Assembly: GCF_021018895.1 (NCBI RefSeq)
Contig: NC_079373.1
Coordinates: 27,096,376 to 27,160,375, forward strand
DNA from: Seriola aureovittata
Lineage: Eukaryota > Chordata > Actinopteri > Carangiformes > Carangidae
Length of the DNA: 64,000 nucleotides
Reading direction: 5' to 3'
Of this stretch, positions 33,664-46,416 are shown piece by piece; within the stretch, counting starts at the first letter, position 1; each line of letters opens with the position of its first letter. The translations under genes and the position numbers were made by a program. Under the pieces are notes generated by a model, which saw nothing but the letters and a program-made list of their open reading frames with translations, made no database searches and was not told where the DNA came from.

Positions 33664-36600
33664 CCGTCACTAAGATCTTACAGTTTTCCGGACTCGCATT
33701 CAACAGGAATGACCTGAAGACCGAGAAGATGGAGGAGAAAGCGTTAGAAGTGTACGGTGAGTGCGGCCGGGAACAGGCCTACCGTGCTGCCGGGACGTGG
33801 TCGGTGAAGTTAGGGGAACTACTTTAATGTTATTTAACGAGATAACACTCCAGACACTCAACAGTCCGCGGAAGAGTTTGTATAACAGCAGACCAGACTC
33901 CATTCAAACATTACGTTAAAAATGGCGCTTTCCTCGGTTTAGTGACTGGAGACGTCCAAAGTCAGAGAACACGGTTAAACTACTAAATAACGTGTAATAC
34001 AATTGCGCAAACGGCGCCGAATAAAACAGCCATGTGCAGAAGTGTTGCATATGTAATGAACGTAACTGAGGTGTATGAAGTAGTAATGACAAGGTGCCAT
34101 CATGGAAGGAAAAGTTAAATACATGATTTTCTAAATGGAGTTTGGTGTGGTACTGGTGGTACTGAATCCTAAGTTTGGATCACATGATTCAACAAATACA
34201 GTCTGGTCTGATTGTAGTGAATGGCAGGTATTGGGACCACTTCTGGTACCGAACCCAAATAGATGATTTACTGTATGGAGTTATGTGCAACTGTAGTAAA
34301 CAGCACATACTGGGTTTTTTTTATTAAAGTGGTATTGAACTAAAATAGGTGATTTTGTGACTTGAGTTTGGTGTGATTGGAGTGAACCGAATATATTGGA
34401 GTTAATGCTGATGCAGAACTCAAATAGATGATATCCTGAATGGAGTTATGTGCAATTGTAATAAATAGCTCATACTAGGATTTAAAGTGGTATTGAACTA
34501 AAATAGGTGATTTTCTGACTGGAGTTTGGTGTGATTGGTATAAACAGCACATACTGGGATAAACAATGGTGCTAAACGTAAACATACTGGAGAATAAATG
34601 AATGATTTTATAATGGAGTTTGGTTTTATTGGAGTGAACCAAACATTTTGAATTATACTGATGCAGAACTCAAATAGATGATTTCCTGAACGGAGTTTGG
34701 TGTGTTTGTAGTTAACAGCACAAACTGGGACCTGGACTCATGCAGAACTAAAACAGATTATTTTCTGAATGTAATTTGGTTGGAGAGAGGTTTCCCACTG
34801 GGACCAGTACTGGTACAGGACTTAAACAGATGAGTTTCAGATTGGGGTTTGGTTTACTTGGAGTTATAAACACCTATTCTGAACAGAGTTTGGTGTGCCT
34901 GATGTGAACTGCACATACTGGGACAGGACTGTTTTATTCTGTAGATTTAGACACTTCTTATTTACCACTTAGTTTTCAATTTTAGACTAAAAGTTGGCCG
35001 TAGTTAAGAATGACACATCTCGTTTCCCGCTCTCCATCAGATGTGATTCGATCGATCCGGGACCCGGAGAAGCCCAACACCCTGGAGGAGCTGGAGGTGG
35101 TGACGGAGAAATGCGTGGAGGTCCAGGAGCTCGGCGAGGACGAGTATCTAATCATTATCAAGTTTTCTCCAACCGTCCCTCACTGCTCTCTGGCCACTCT
35201 GATCGGTGAGTCACCCGCAGCAGACATGACCCAGACAGGAGCTGGGTGATACTTTGGGTTTTATTGTGTTATTTCAAAAGGCTTTCAACTCACACACTCG
35301 CACGTCAGCAGATATTTCATACGAGGCATTCAGGTTTATTCAGAGCTTCCTCAGATCATTGTCGATGAATTCAAAAGCCTCAGACGCTGTCGAGACACAC
35401 AAACACTGCGTTGGTTCAGAAAAGAAAAACAACAAAAATCTGCTGGTTATATTTTTGGGCTCCCACTGTCTTTTTCTCACGTTCAATCCGAAGTAACAAA
35501 AACCAGCACTTTACTAATAAGTTGTATAATTCTTCAGTTTACACCATTTCACCCACAGTAACACATTCACCGTTAAGCCCATGATCCCCATTATTTAGTG
35601 GCAGTGTTAAATGTTAAAGCTGATTGTTTTGTGCCAATTAGAAGGATTTAATTGTCCTCTGGTCGGGGGCGAACGGTCGTCAAGCAGCAACAGGGAGACG
35701 GTTTATTCAAACACCACTTAATGGAGCTTTTGAAAGAGGCCACACAACAAATTTAACCCTTTACTTGCACTAACTGACTCTAATATTCTGCTGTTCCCTG
35801 ATTTTAAACATTTAACTTCCACTGTGTTTTTAAAGTTACTCAGGATATAAATGAAATAAACACTTATAAAATAGTATTTAAGGATTTATTCTAATCAATC
35901 TTTATATCTTCACAGCCCTGAACTAACATTAATGTGACCTTGTCTAACAAGGTATTTATTATCTTCATTATTGAATAATCTGCCAGTTATTTTCTCAATG
36001 AATCAATGAATTGTTTGATCAGTAAAGCTCTATACAGCAGAGAATGGCCGTCCCTGTTCACCAGAGACTGATCAGCTGACTGATTTACAGAGGCTTGTTG
36101 TGTCTGACCACCGATCCAGAACCTAAAGAGATCCAACAGAACCAGCAAGTCCTCACATTTGAGAATCTGGACCCAGTGAATATTTGATTTAAAAAGGGAC
36201 TTAAATGAATAATTTCTGTCGACTAATGAATGAATTAACAAATTATTTCAGCTCTTATCATTTGCACTTCACCTAACATCTTATGGCTTCGTCTTTATTC
36301 ATAATTTAGCTGTTTCAGTCGTTACATAAACGCCCGCTGTGGCCTGATTAAAAACTCTTTAACCCTCTGCACTGCTGCGGCAGTTGGAGGTTGTTTCTGA
36401 GCAGCTGATCCATTATCTGAAACTGAAAGTCTGACCCTTCACCTCGGTGCTGCTGTTGGTGGCGATCAGTCTAATCTGTGGGCAGCAGCAGTCAGAAGAA
36501 TCAGCTGGGGGTTAAACTGGAGCTGGAACTCCTTCAGAAAGACACTGACATCATGGAAACTCCTGCCTCCATAAAACATCTTTTATTATTCATGTATTCA

Positions 36601-39600
36601 AATCCGTGTGACTCGTCTGCGAGTTCCTGTGTTATCGTGTGTGTTTGCAGTTATTTATATTCTTGTAATATTTGGCTGGAAAGCAGTTTTCCTCCGGGGA
36701 CACAAAACAAACAAACGCACAAAGACAGAAAAAAAAAAAGAGGTGGAGTTGAGATTGAAGCCTGAGCGCCGACGGCAGGAAGGTGAACGTGCACGCAGTG
36801 AACTGGATTCAGGACACGAGATGTGAAGTGTTTTATTCTCAGCGGCGTGCTCGGGCTCTCAGCAGGCTGAGTAACGCACATCATCCTCGTCTCTCTGCAA
36901 TTAGATCCTTTAATTACTGACATTCACACTCGCAGTTTATAACTCCGTGTAACTGAGCCGGTTTTATAACGAGCGAGCGGCTCAGAGTCAGTCCAATACA
37001 AATGAACCTGCTGACGTCTTTAATGAGGCTTCAAGTGTTGACCTTAAATAACCTGGTAAATACAGGTAGTGTCATGTTGAATACAGGTAATGTCACGTTG
37101 AATACAGGTAATGTCATGTTGAATACAGGTAATGTCACGTTAAATACAGGTAACGTCATGTTAAATACAGGTAACGTCATGTTAAATACAGGTAACGTCA
37201 CGTTGAATACAGGTAATGTCATGTTAAATACAGGTAATGTCATGTTGAATACAGGTAATGTCATGTTGAATACAGGTAACGTCATGTTAAATACAGGTAA
37301 CGTCACGTTGAATACAGGTAATGTCATGTTAAATACAGGTAACGTCATGTTAAATACAGGTAACGTCACGTTGAATACAGGTAACGTCATGTTAAATACA
37401 GGTAGTGTCATGTTGAATACAGGTAACGTCATGTTGAATACAGGTAACGTCACGTTAAATACAGGTAACGTCACGTTAAATACAGGTAACGTCACGTTGA
37501 ATACAGGTAATGTCATGTTAAATAACCGCTATGTTTTTATTCTTCCGCTGTTTTGAGGTTATCCGTCCGTCCGTCCCTCCCTCACATTCTCGTGGACACG
37601 ATATCTCATTAACGCCTCGACAGAACTTCTTCAAATTTAGCACAAACATTCATTAGGACACAAGAATGAACTGATTAGATTTTGGGGGTCAAAGGTCAAA
37701 GGTGACCTCACAAAACACGGTTTTGGCCTTGCGAACGCAATATCTCCGTAACACTTTTAGGGACCTTCTTCAAATTTGGCACAAACATCCACTTGGACTC
37801 GAGGATGAACTGATTAGATTTTGGTGGCTAAAGGTCGAAGGTGACGGTGACTTGGTAGCCATTACTCAAGACTTCACAGCGATTATGGCAAAATTTCACA
37901 CAAATGGTTGATATTTTATATGACTCTGGAAAAACAGGGATGTACTGGAACTAGTTTGAGTGGCGGAGGGATACGACCTTCTGCCTGTTGGTTCCACTCA
38001 GCTAATATCAGCTGATGTGTCAGTCAGATGTTGAGTGCGAGGTGCCAGTGGACTCACCTACTATTCACTACCTGCACACAGCTTTTAGTCTGAGTGTGAA
38101 TGAACTGACAGATTTTCCCAGAGGAGCTTGTTCTTAACAGGATGAGTAACGGACATATAATCGTGGGGTCTCCTGAGGTCGGCGTGATCTCAGCCTCCCT
38201 CAGCCTCGGCCGATCTCGGCTGCAGGCGTTCTGCTGCGCTTTTCTTCAGCTCATTTTCCTCCGTCATGTGTGATCAGTGTCTGACGGTGATGCTCTCTGT
38301 CTGCAGGTCTGTGCTTACAAGTGAAGCTGCAGAGGTGTTTGCCTTTCAAACACAAGGTGAGTATCAGAGCCATTTTTAAAGGGTCGATGCGCCACATCAC
38401 AAACACACACTTTGCTTTCGTGGCATCCAGTCATGCACATTATTTCATATTCATTGAGATATCTGCATCCACCTCAGTACAATGAAGGTGAAAGTTACAA
38501 TTACATCAGACAAACAGACACGGCTGTGTAGGGATCATTTCTTTAGTAGAAAGTAGTTCCGGTTAATCTGCTGTTAAACATGGTTAATAGCAGATATAAC
38601 AGCTGTTTGTGTCCTGAACTTTTTACCCTGAAGTTTAAAGTCGACTTTGAAACCCAAGGGTGAAAAACTAATCGAGGAGGAGGAGGAGGAGGAGGAGGAG
38701 GAGGAGGAGGAGTCGGAGTCGACTGGACGCCTGCAGCTCGGTTCAGTCAGGACACAGCTGCTGTTTCATTGATGATTCAGAGAGTGAAACTCTGAGAGAC
38801 AAAAGAACAATCAGCCAATTAGCTGTTTATTTACCACCCAGCAGAGGTCAGGGCTGTCAGCAGTGTGTTTGAGGGCAGGAGGACAGCTGTGTGCTTCGTC
38901 TCTGCAGCTTTAAAGCTGCTTCACAAACACGATACATTTTGTTAAGGACTAAAGTTATGGAGGATTGAGGGCGTGGCCTCTTTGAATGACAGTTGAGGTG
39001 AGCGTAAACTTGAGACAAACCGTCATGAACCGGAGTCTCAGCTCCACACAAGCCCCTCCTCTTTGACCATTTTTGGATTAGCTGGGAGTTAGGGGGTGGA
39101 GTCAAACACTGTCAAGATGGCGACGGCGGAGCGGCTCACTCTGAGCTTCAGAAACCTGTGGGTGACGTAACAGAGGCGACGTCCATCTTTATTCACAGCA
39201 TAGTATAATATAGTATTTTGCCTCTAGCTCCTAGTTTTGGTTTTGCAGCACATTTCCTGTGTGGATCAGCCTCAGCGTCCTCTGCTCCTCAGCTGCAGAC
39301 AGACATTTCCCTCAGGAGAGAGAAGAGAGAGGGAAGTGGAAAAATAGGAATAAATGTGCTCAGTTACTTTCCAGCCACTTGCTCAACAGTGAAGTTCATC
39401 CACTCTTGTGCTCGGGGCTCCGGCATGTTGGAAAGGACAAACACAAACTGTTGAAAGAATCTTTGTTTGCTGGAACATTTTCCCTCAAACTGTGAGGAAC
39501 AAACCCCCAAAGCTGCTGTCATATATTTCTCTTTATGTCCCGTCACTGTTCTCCATTATTAATCCTCCTCCTCCCAACCAGGTTTCTTTTTCTCATTCGC

Positions 39601-41100
39601 ACTAAACCAACATTTAAAACACACTTTACTTTGTTCATTAAATTTCTTGAACAATTGCTGAATTAAAAAAAAAAAAAACACAGCGTGCGATTCTGCCTTT
39701 TAACATCAGCCTTTTTTTTTCCTCTCTCTTCTCAGCTGGAAATTTACATTTCAGAAGGAACCCATTCCACAGAGGAAGACAGTGAGTCTCTGTTGTCTCT
39801 GTCTTTCATTTATAAGAGAAAATGGCTTCTTTAGATTGAACAACCTCCCACTGACACAGTTTTGTGAGTCGTGACGGATCCACTCGTCCGTCAGCTACAA
39901 ACACGGTCAACAAAGTGTCTGTGGGAGAAACATTAATATTCATGGTCCTGTAGAAAGTCTCCTCCATCACATTCTTTCCTCTTCTGCAACCGTCCAGGTG
40001 GAATGTCACCTCTGCATAAAAGAAGTCTCCTAATTGAAAAGAAGGACGTTCATGAGACTTGTTCAGATTTAGGTTTTAATGAGTCTCCAGACCTTTTCTG
40101 TGACACCCACAACACAATCCAAATGTTGGTGCTGGAATTCAGAAAATCTCACCCACAAATATGTGGAAACAGAGAACGCTCATAAAACCCGGAGGACAGA
40201 GCAGTGATTCCAACCACGTTTTGTTTTTTATGTAAAATTCATGAAGGCATCGTCTGGGAGTTTTGTCTGTAACATCCCAATTTCCCAAACTCGGGTAACG
40301 ACAAAGTTTTCTTATCAAATATCTTAATATTGCCGCTTTTCTGCAGACGACATCAGTCTGTGATGATCATGAAGCAGTTTGCACGGTTGGATGTAAAACT
40401 GGTGCAACGCCGACGAGGCATGTGACACATTGATGCACGTCATTTGCCGCCACTGTATCTCCCTTCAGAGTTTCCACCAGGCGTTTCCATCCAGCTGAGT
40501 TACTTAAGGGTGTTGCACAGAACCTTTTAAAAGTTTTCTTTAGTTAAGGAAAGAAAGTTGATGCATTTGCAGCAAAGAAAGACTTCTGTTTCCATGGAGA
40601 CCATTGATTCGCTGCCATTAGCACCTGTGACACCTGCACCACTCTCTCGTCCTCCTGTTGTTTTGAAGGGAACTTTGATCACTAAGGTGTTTGTGCAACA
40701 ATTTAACTTTAAGTGATTCCTGAAGTTCAAGACTTAAGATACGGAGAAAACCTCAATGCTTAAGGAGAAACTTTCCTTAAGGGTGTTTTGTCCAAGGAAA
40801 ATTAAAAACTTAGTCAGTTAAAAAAGTGTTTCCTTAAGTACAAGACAAGAACGATAAGATAAGGAGAAAAACCTTAAAACTTAAGGAGAAACCTTAAGGG
40901 AATTTTGTGCAGCTGTTTTTATTTTAAGGAAACCTTAACTCTTTAAGGAAAATCATAACTTAAGGTGTTTTGTACGACCTGCCCCAGGGACTGAGTTTAC
41001 TTCCTGTTGGACAAATAGGAACAAATTTAAAAAGCCCAAATTAAATAATGATTATTTTGAACAGTGTCGCAATAGTGGAGCTGCTGTGTTAGTGTAGTGC

Positions 41101-41181
<81 letters not shown>

Positions 41182-41319
41182 TCGGCTCAGTGAAGGAATC
41201 AGCTGTTTGTGTCTCCAGTTAACAAACAGATCAACGATAAGGAGCGAGTGGCGGCCGCCATGGAAAACCCCAATCTGAGAGAGATCGTGGAGCAGTGCGT
41301 CACCGAACCCGACGACTGA
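33633..41319 (+). CDS. ciao2a: CIAO2A (FAM96A, MIP18 family), complete, five exons, 161 aa
   Basis: CIAO2A belongs to the cytosolic iron-sulfur protein assembly targeting machinery. It pairs with CIAO1 and is linked to maturation of iron regulatory protein 1 and to IRP2 stability. Exons: 33633-33756, 35041-35205, 38307-38356, 39736-39781, 41219-41319, all GT-AG with phases 1, 1, 0, 1 closing on a TGA at 41317-41319. The total is 486 nt. The product carries a hydrophobic N-terminal stretch (residues about 5-22), then [20 protein letters not shown] and the MIP18/DUF59 domain with [13 protein letters not shown], whose Cys90 is the conserved reactive cysteine of the family. It ends in [17 protein letters not shown]. 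Human CIAO2A has 160 residues and matches along the whole length. Large introns 2 (3.1 kb) and 3 (1.4 kb) hold repeats. The gene is divergent from spg11. A short upstream ATG overlaps the start. Confidence 0.96.
37062..37520. repeat. ciao2a: 21-bp minisatellite, 22 copies, ciao2a intron 2
   Basis: Each unit has the core ATACAGGTAAYGTCAYGTT. Twenty-two ACAGGTA cores were counted. Both strands are open in one frame because the unit is a multiple of three, which explains the long reading frames here. Confidence 0.92.
37622..37975. repeat. ciao2a: DR1-bearing dispersed repeat in ciao2a intron 2
   Basis: It contains paired CTTCAAATTTGGCACAAAC-like units and AAAGGTCAAAGGTGAC at about 37691-37706. 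Its far end (ACTAGTTTGAGTGGCGGAGG region) recurs at 62195-62220. Related sequence is at 54455-54660 and 57737-57755. Confidence 0.6.
38674..38712. repeat. (GAG)n in ciao2a intron 3
   Basis: About 13 perfect GAG units. Confidence 0.9.
40490..40985. repeat. CTTAAG-rich dispersed repeat, copy 4
   Basis: Same orientation as copy 2, inside ciao2a intron 4. It includes TTTCCATGGAGACC and several AAGGGTGTTTTGT-like blocks, suggesting local duplication of one end. Confidence 0.6.
41102..41180. repeat. (GT)n upstream of ciao2a exon 5
   Basis: About 79 bp of (UG)n in the transcript, ending about 38 nt before the exon 5 acceptor. Confidence 0.93.
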
Positions 41320-41362
41320 CCAGGAAGACACGCCCACATGAAGCAAGCAGCCTGGAGCCACT

Positions 41363-41383
41363 GTGTGTGTGTGTGTGTGTGTG

Positions 41384-41416
<33 letters not shown>

Positions 41417-41441
41417 TGTGTGTGTGTGTGTGTGTGTGTGT
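41363..41441. repeat. (GT)n in the ciao2a 3' untranslated region
   Basis: An interrupted (UG)n tract beginning 44 nt after the stop codon. Confidence 0.9.
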
Positions 41442-41912
41442 CCACGGTGCCTGAGGATGTTTTTTTTACAGGATTCCCGAGCGTCTCTCTGATGCAGAGA
41501 CTCGTGTCGGCTCTGGGGAGTTTGGTGGATTTCATCTGAAGCGTCTCCAGTGAAGAGTGTGAACACTGAGCGGTGGATGGAGATGTGTGTTGACTTTCCC
41601 ATGATTCCCTGCTGGAAGGCGTCGCAGTGAAAGTCTTTGTTGCCGTCTGCAGAGGAAACAGGAAACGCCTCGTGTCCTACTTCCACTTCATCCTCCATCT
41701 CACTCTTCATTCACACGGACTCTGGAGGGAGCGACGGCGGCGGCTGAGTCGCCGCTTCACGCAGGACAAACCTGCGGCGACATGTTTCACGTTTTCCTGT
41801 GGCAACTGTTTTCACCATTCTGTCCTTTTGTAAACGCGCTCAGGTGAATCACTGTCAGCCCGAGTCCGTCTGAGCAGAAGTATGATTCTTTAGATGTGAT
41901 TATTTTTAAAAT

Positions 41913-41918
41913 AATAAA
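41913..41918 (+). other. ciao2a: ciao2a polyadenylation signal
   Basis: This AATAAA lies about 590 bp after the ciao2a stop codon and is the first canonical signal downstream on the plus strand. The 3' untranslated region it implies contains a (GT)n tract at 41363-41441. Confidence 0.6.
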
Positions 41919-41939
41919 ACAGATGTGATGTACAAAGAG

Positions 41940-42095
41940 ATCATTTATTAAAAAGCTGCGTCTCAGTTGTGTTTCTTCTTCTTCAGTCAGAGCCGCTTCA
42001 AATGTCTCTTCAACACATGAAGCTCAGACGTTACTTCAGCTGCGTCGCCTGCAGCTTCCTTCACTGGGATGTCGGTCGATGGTGTTCAGGTTCAT
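41940..42095 (-). other. Weak candidate terminal exon, convergent with ciao2a
   Basis: On the minus strand a pyrimidine-rich acceptor (TTTCTGTTTCCAG) is followed by a short open stretch ending RRRS and a TGA at 42036-42038. An AATAAA lies at 41944-41949. No further exon of such a gene was recognised up to 64000, so this may be chance. Confidence 0.25.
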
Positions 42096-43123
42096 CTGGA
42101 AACAGAAAGAACCTTAGTTTGAAAGATGTGGACATTTTCCTGTAAGGAACACGCTCTTAAGAAAAGAGACGCAGACAAGTTGCATTATGGGAAGCGTAGG
42201 ATCCAGTGTTTTTGGAGCTTAAACACATTCCAGGATCTCGAACATGGCAGCACTGTTTTTGTGGAGAAGTTGAATCCTTCCTTTTTAAATGCAATTTATT
42301 CTTAAAGCCAATTTTTTAATGTTGCTTCAGTTGCATTTTCAATTCATTCCCATTGGAGATTTACCTGAGGGAAATAATTATTGTTTAACCCTCTGAGGTC
42401 GATGGATGTTTCTATTAATATCTCTGTGATAATAAAGTGTAGAAATGTGCTTTAAATGTCGTTAGAATCTGTCGACTCTTAGTACGTGACTCGTACGTGA
42501 AGTAGAGTGACAGACGACGCTACGATATATATTACAAAATTCACTCTCAGGCATTTATCGACTATTTCACTCACATGTTGCACTATTTTTATGAACCTAT
42601 AGACTTTGGTGAATCCACTTCAAGCACCAAAAACAATCCACCCACATCAGTAAAGGTTTATTTACACAAGAGGTTTGAACAATTTGAAAAGCCATCTCTG
42701 CTCTACGACAGAAAGGCGCCTCATTACTGAAAGAGCTGATTGTTCTGAGCGTGGTGATATAAAACTCTGGTATTATTTTATATGCAAGTATCATGTAAAA
42801 GGTGAATTAAAGAAATGAGAACATGCCCTCTGACCTCAGAGGGTTGCAGATAACTCATTCCTTCACATGGTTAAAAGCTGAGCGCCTCCTCACAGACAGA
42901 TTCAGGAGTCATAGCTCTGCTGAGTCGTAACGACCTGTGTTCACCTGTTGGGGGCGCTGTTGGTCTGAACCAAAGATCCTGAAGGGAGCGAGAGACGATG
43001 CTGCTGCTGATCCACGTCTGCAGTAGAGATACAGATACACTGAGCATGAATAAAACACTTGGATTTAAGTTCCCCCTGAAGTTTCTGGACAGAGATCAGT
43101 GTCTGGCCCAGAATTTAAATCAG

Positions 43124-43124
<1 letters not shown>

Positions 43125-43199
<75 letters not shown>
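43125..43199. repeat. (GT)n microsatellite
   Basis: About 37 perfect GT units in intergenic DNA. Confidence 0.95.
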
Positions 43200-43200
<1 letters not shown>

Positions 43201-45497
43201 AGTCGATCGAACAGCATGCTCACTGACACTGGAGCAGGTTGACAGGACACAGAAGAAGACTGGATTCTCCTAAACCTGCAGTCAGCTGTTCGAAGATTGT
43301 TTTGTTGTTGTTGTTTTTTTAAAGAAAGTACAACTTGTGCATCAATAATGTGAAAACAGAAACACAACATCAGTGTGTGCTCTTTGGAAACACAGCGTAT
43401 AATTTCCCACAGATTTGTTTCTGTCCTGATTTTAAACACTGTTTGTTGCTGTAGTTGTTCTGTGCTGAAGACGAGCAGGAATCTGTGAACAGATCAATAT
43501 CTTAGATTCAGTTTTACCAAATACTCTCAGAAATTCCCATAATTTTATCCACTAGGCTGGTTTTGTATTTTCCTTCTTTGAGTTTCAGTTCACATCAAGA
43601 AACTTTTAAATCACATTATTATAGAGACTTGGAATTTGCTTCAGGTTGGAATCCAACACATTCAATTAATTTTTTTTGTCATTTTATTTTTACCGACTTT
43701 CAAATTTAATTCCCCACCGATGGGAGTTTTTTAAAACAGCACCTTGACCGCATGAAGACTGTAGCCATGCTAGCAGCTCTGTGAGTGTTCGAGCTAAATG
43801 CTAACATCGGCATGCTAACACGCTCACAGTGACGATGCTATCATGCTGAGGCTGATGGGAACGTCATGTCAGTTTTGCAGGTGTTTGCTCATTCAAAAAA
43901 GTATTGGATAAATACAGATGTTGACCTGTTGATGGCGCTAGAGGAAAAGTGGGGCTAAAAAAGGAACTAGTTTCTGTTACATGACTGAAATAAGGTCTGT
44001 AGTTTAACTCAAGCTCAAGACATTTTCAGGTTTTATTCTACAACATGAAATATGACGGTAAATACCCCAGGCCTGATTCCTTTAAGCTTTCATGTCTGTT
44101 AACGAGTGTCTTAATGAGACTACAGAGGGTGTTGGGGACGTTAAACGTCATCATGTGGAAGTTTAGTGTAGAGTGACCAGACAACCCCGTTTTCCGGGGA
44201 CAGTAGCCTTTCCCCGAGGGGGCTAGCTGCTAGCTGTAGCAGCTTCAGAAAAGAAGCTAAAACCATGAAAATAGAGTTATCCACTCAGATTTGTCTTTTT
44301 TTTTTTTTTGATACATCTAGGCAGAGAAAAAGTCATCTGGCTCAGTCATTGGTTCTGAGTTCATAGCCGGGCAGTAAACTAATGAAAACAAACATACCCA
44401 AAGCCCCACCAGTCAGAACTTGAAAAAATAGTGAAGAAGAAGAAGTCCAACTGTCTGCAGTGGACTATGATAATATAAATTGAGGAATAGATAGAGACAA
44501 TCAGACTTAACGACTGCTTCAAAGGTAGGGAGTCGTCGTTTTATCAGTTGTCCATCACTCTAGTTTATTACAGTACAATGTTGCCATGGTCAAAATTCAT
44601 GAAGCTAGGACTGTCCCCCTCTTATATTTCATAGGTGGAAACATTTGATATTTTATTGAGCTGGAAATGTCCTGGTTTTCATTTCAGAAATCTGGTCACG
44701 TTAGTTTAGTGGGGGTGACGTTGAAGTCATGTGACAGTGATGTAACAGACATTTATCCGTGTGAGCAACTTTATCCTTTGTTAAAGTGCAGATAATTCAC
44801 CGTGACCTCTTCTTTATAAAAATAAGAGCAGAGCCGTCTGACAACCAATCCACAGAACAGCGCTCTCCTCTCAGCATTAAAACACACGATTCATCGCACT
44901 CAGCTTCTGGTTCGGAGAAATTCTGACATGCATGAAGAATTTCTACGACACTTCACCCTCCGAACGCTTCACGAGAGAAAAGTCTGAATACAACCCCTAA
45001 GCTGTGTTTCCCCTTCATGTACGTAAAGTAACATGGAAAGTCAAATATACTCAATTGCACCCTAAACCCAACAGGAAGTCAGCCATTTAGAATTTCCTCT
45101 GAGATTTTGGCGCCGTTTTTGCGATTTATGGAGGCTGTACTTTAACAAACTCCTCTTACAGAATTAAACAGATCAACATCATATTTGGTCAATCCCATCT
45201 TAAGACCTTTGTGATGCTAAATTTTGAAGCTTTTGAGTTTTCATTGAACGGCCTGCCCGTGGTGCCGCAGTTAATTTTGATGTTTCGGCATGAAACAGGA
45301 AGTTCTTACAACTCTAGCACACATTGTCCCAAACTTAATATGTTTGCACTTTACTGTGCGTGTTGTGGTGGTGTGACTGCAGAGCGTCACAGACACAAGT
45401 ATGAATGCTCACAACCCAGAATATAAAAGTGTTAGAATCACAAATCTATCTTTTTGTTCTTGAATGAACCGTTTCCTCCTCTCACAGACCTCCCGCT

Positions 45498-45731
45498 GAG
45501 GCCCGGCCGCCCCCCGCCGAGGCCCGGCCGCCCCCCGCCGAGGCCCGGCCGCCTCCCGCAGAGGCCCGGCCGCCTCCCGCCGAGGCCCGGCCGCCCCCCG
45601 CAGAGGCCCGGCCGCCCCCCGCCGAGGCCCGGCCGCCTCCCGCAGAGGCCCGGCCGCCTCCCGCCGAGGCCCGGCCGCCCCCCCGCAGAGGCCCGGCCAC
45701 CCCCCCGCCGAGGCCCGGCCGCCCCCCCGCC
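45498..45731. repeat. GC-rich 21/22-bp minisatellite, 11 units
   Basis: Units contain GAGGCCCGGCCGCC. The first eight are 21 bp and the last three 22 bp, each with one extra C. The sequence is extremely CpG-rich against an AT-rich surrounding. The proline-arginine-glycine reading frames are by-products. Confidence 0.9.
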
Positions 45732-46383
45732 GACGCTCGGATCTGCTCCATCAGCATCAGACCATGAGTCTCACTGACACTCAGGATCTCTGCAGCTCTC
45801 CACATGTGGACTGAGACTCAGACTGAAAGGTGAAGTTCACTTTGTCAGTGACAGGAAGTGGATCATAAACAGGCCAGAAGAGCAGCAGGTAACGTGCAGG
45901 TATTTATACCTGAGGGGGCTGATGAGGGAAGTGGAGGCAGGTGCACAGGTGGGTGTGGTGACAGGATGAGGAAGAACAGGTGAGTGATTTTCCAGCCTGT
46001 TGTCTCAGTTTTCTTTGTGATGTTTTTGTCTCAGGAAATAGAAAACTGTTCTTCACACTGCTCACACACAATGAATCATGGGTATTTTAATAAACCGCTG
46101 CTGTGAGCGGACTCCACCTGATTACCTGCAGGAAAAGGAAATGTACAAATGCGTTTTTCAGACGGCGAGGAACATAAACTGGTTAGTGATGTGTGCACCA
46201 CCTCTGGGCCTTTCTGTGACTTCATTACAGATATTTGTTTTTGAGGGAGGGAGACATTTTGTTTTGAGTTGTGTAGAATCATTGAGCCCCTGCGGTCGTT
46301 AATAAGGTCGTTAATCAGCATGTGACAGAGTTCATTTCTTTAATCTTAGCTAACAATTTTCAAGTGAACTGTCATCTCTGCAC

Positions 46384-46416
<33 letters not shown>

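Noticed and set aside
37062..37520. CRISPR array
   Set aside because: The units are contiguous without unique spacers, and the host is a vertebrate.
37002..37556. Repetitive 184- and 161-residue reading frames
   Set aside because: They arise because the 21-bp unit is a multiple of three; both strands are open.
41940..42095. DAPK2 terminal exon, suggested by an RRRS end and human linkage to CIAO2A
   Set aside because: The rest of the sequence does not match what I know of DAPK2, and no other exon was found.
45050..45430. Coding exon around the 71-codon frame at 45211
   Set aside because: The sequence looks like an old dispersed repeat and has no recognised protein similarity.
45454..45805. 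Proline-arginine or glycine-alanine rich proteins
   Set aside because: They are by-products of the GC-rich minisatellite, with no splice context or conserved flank.
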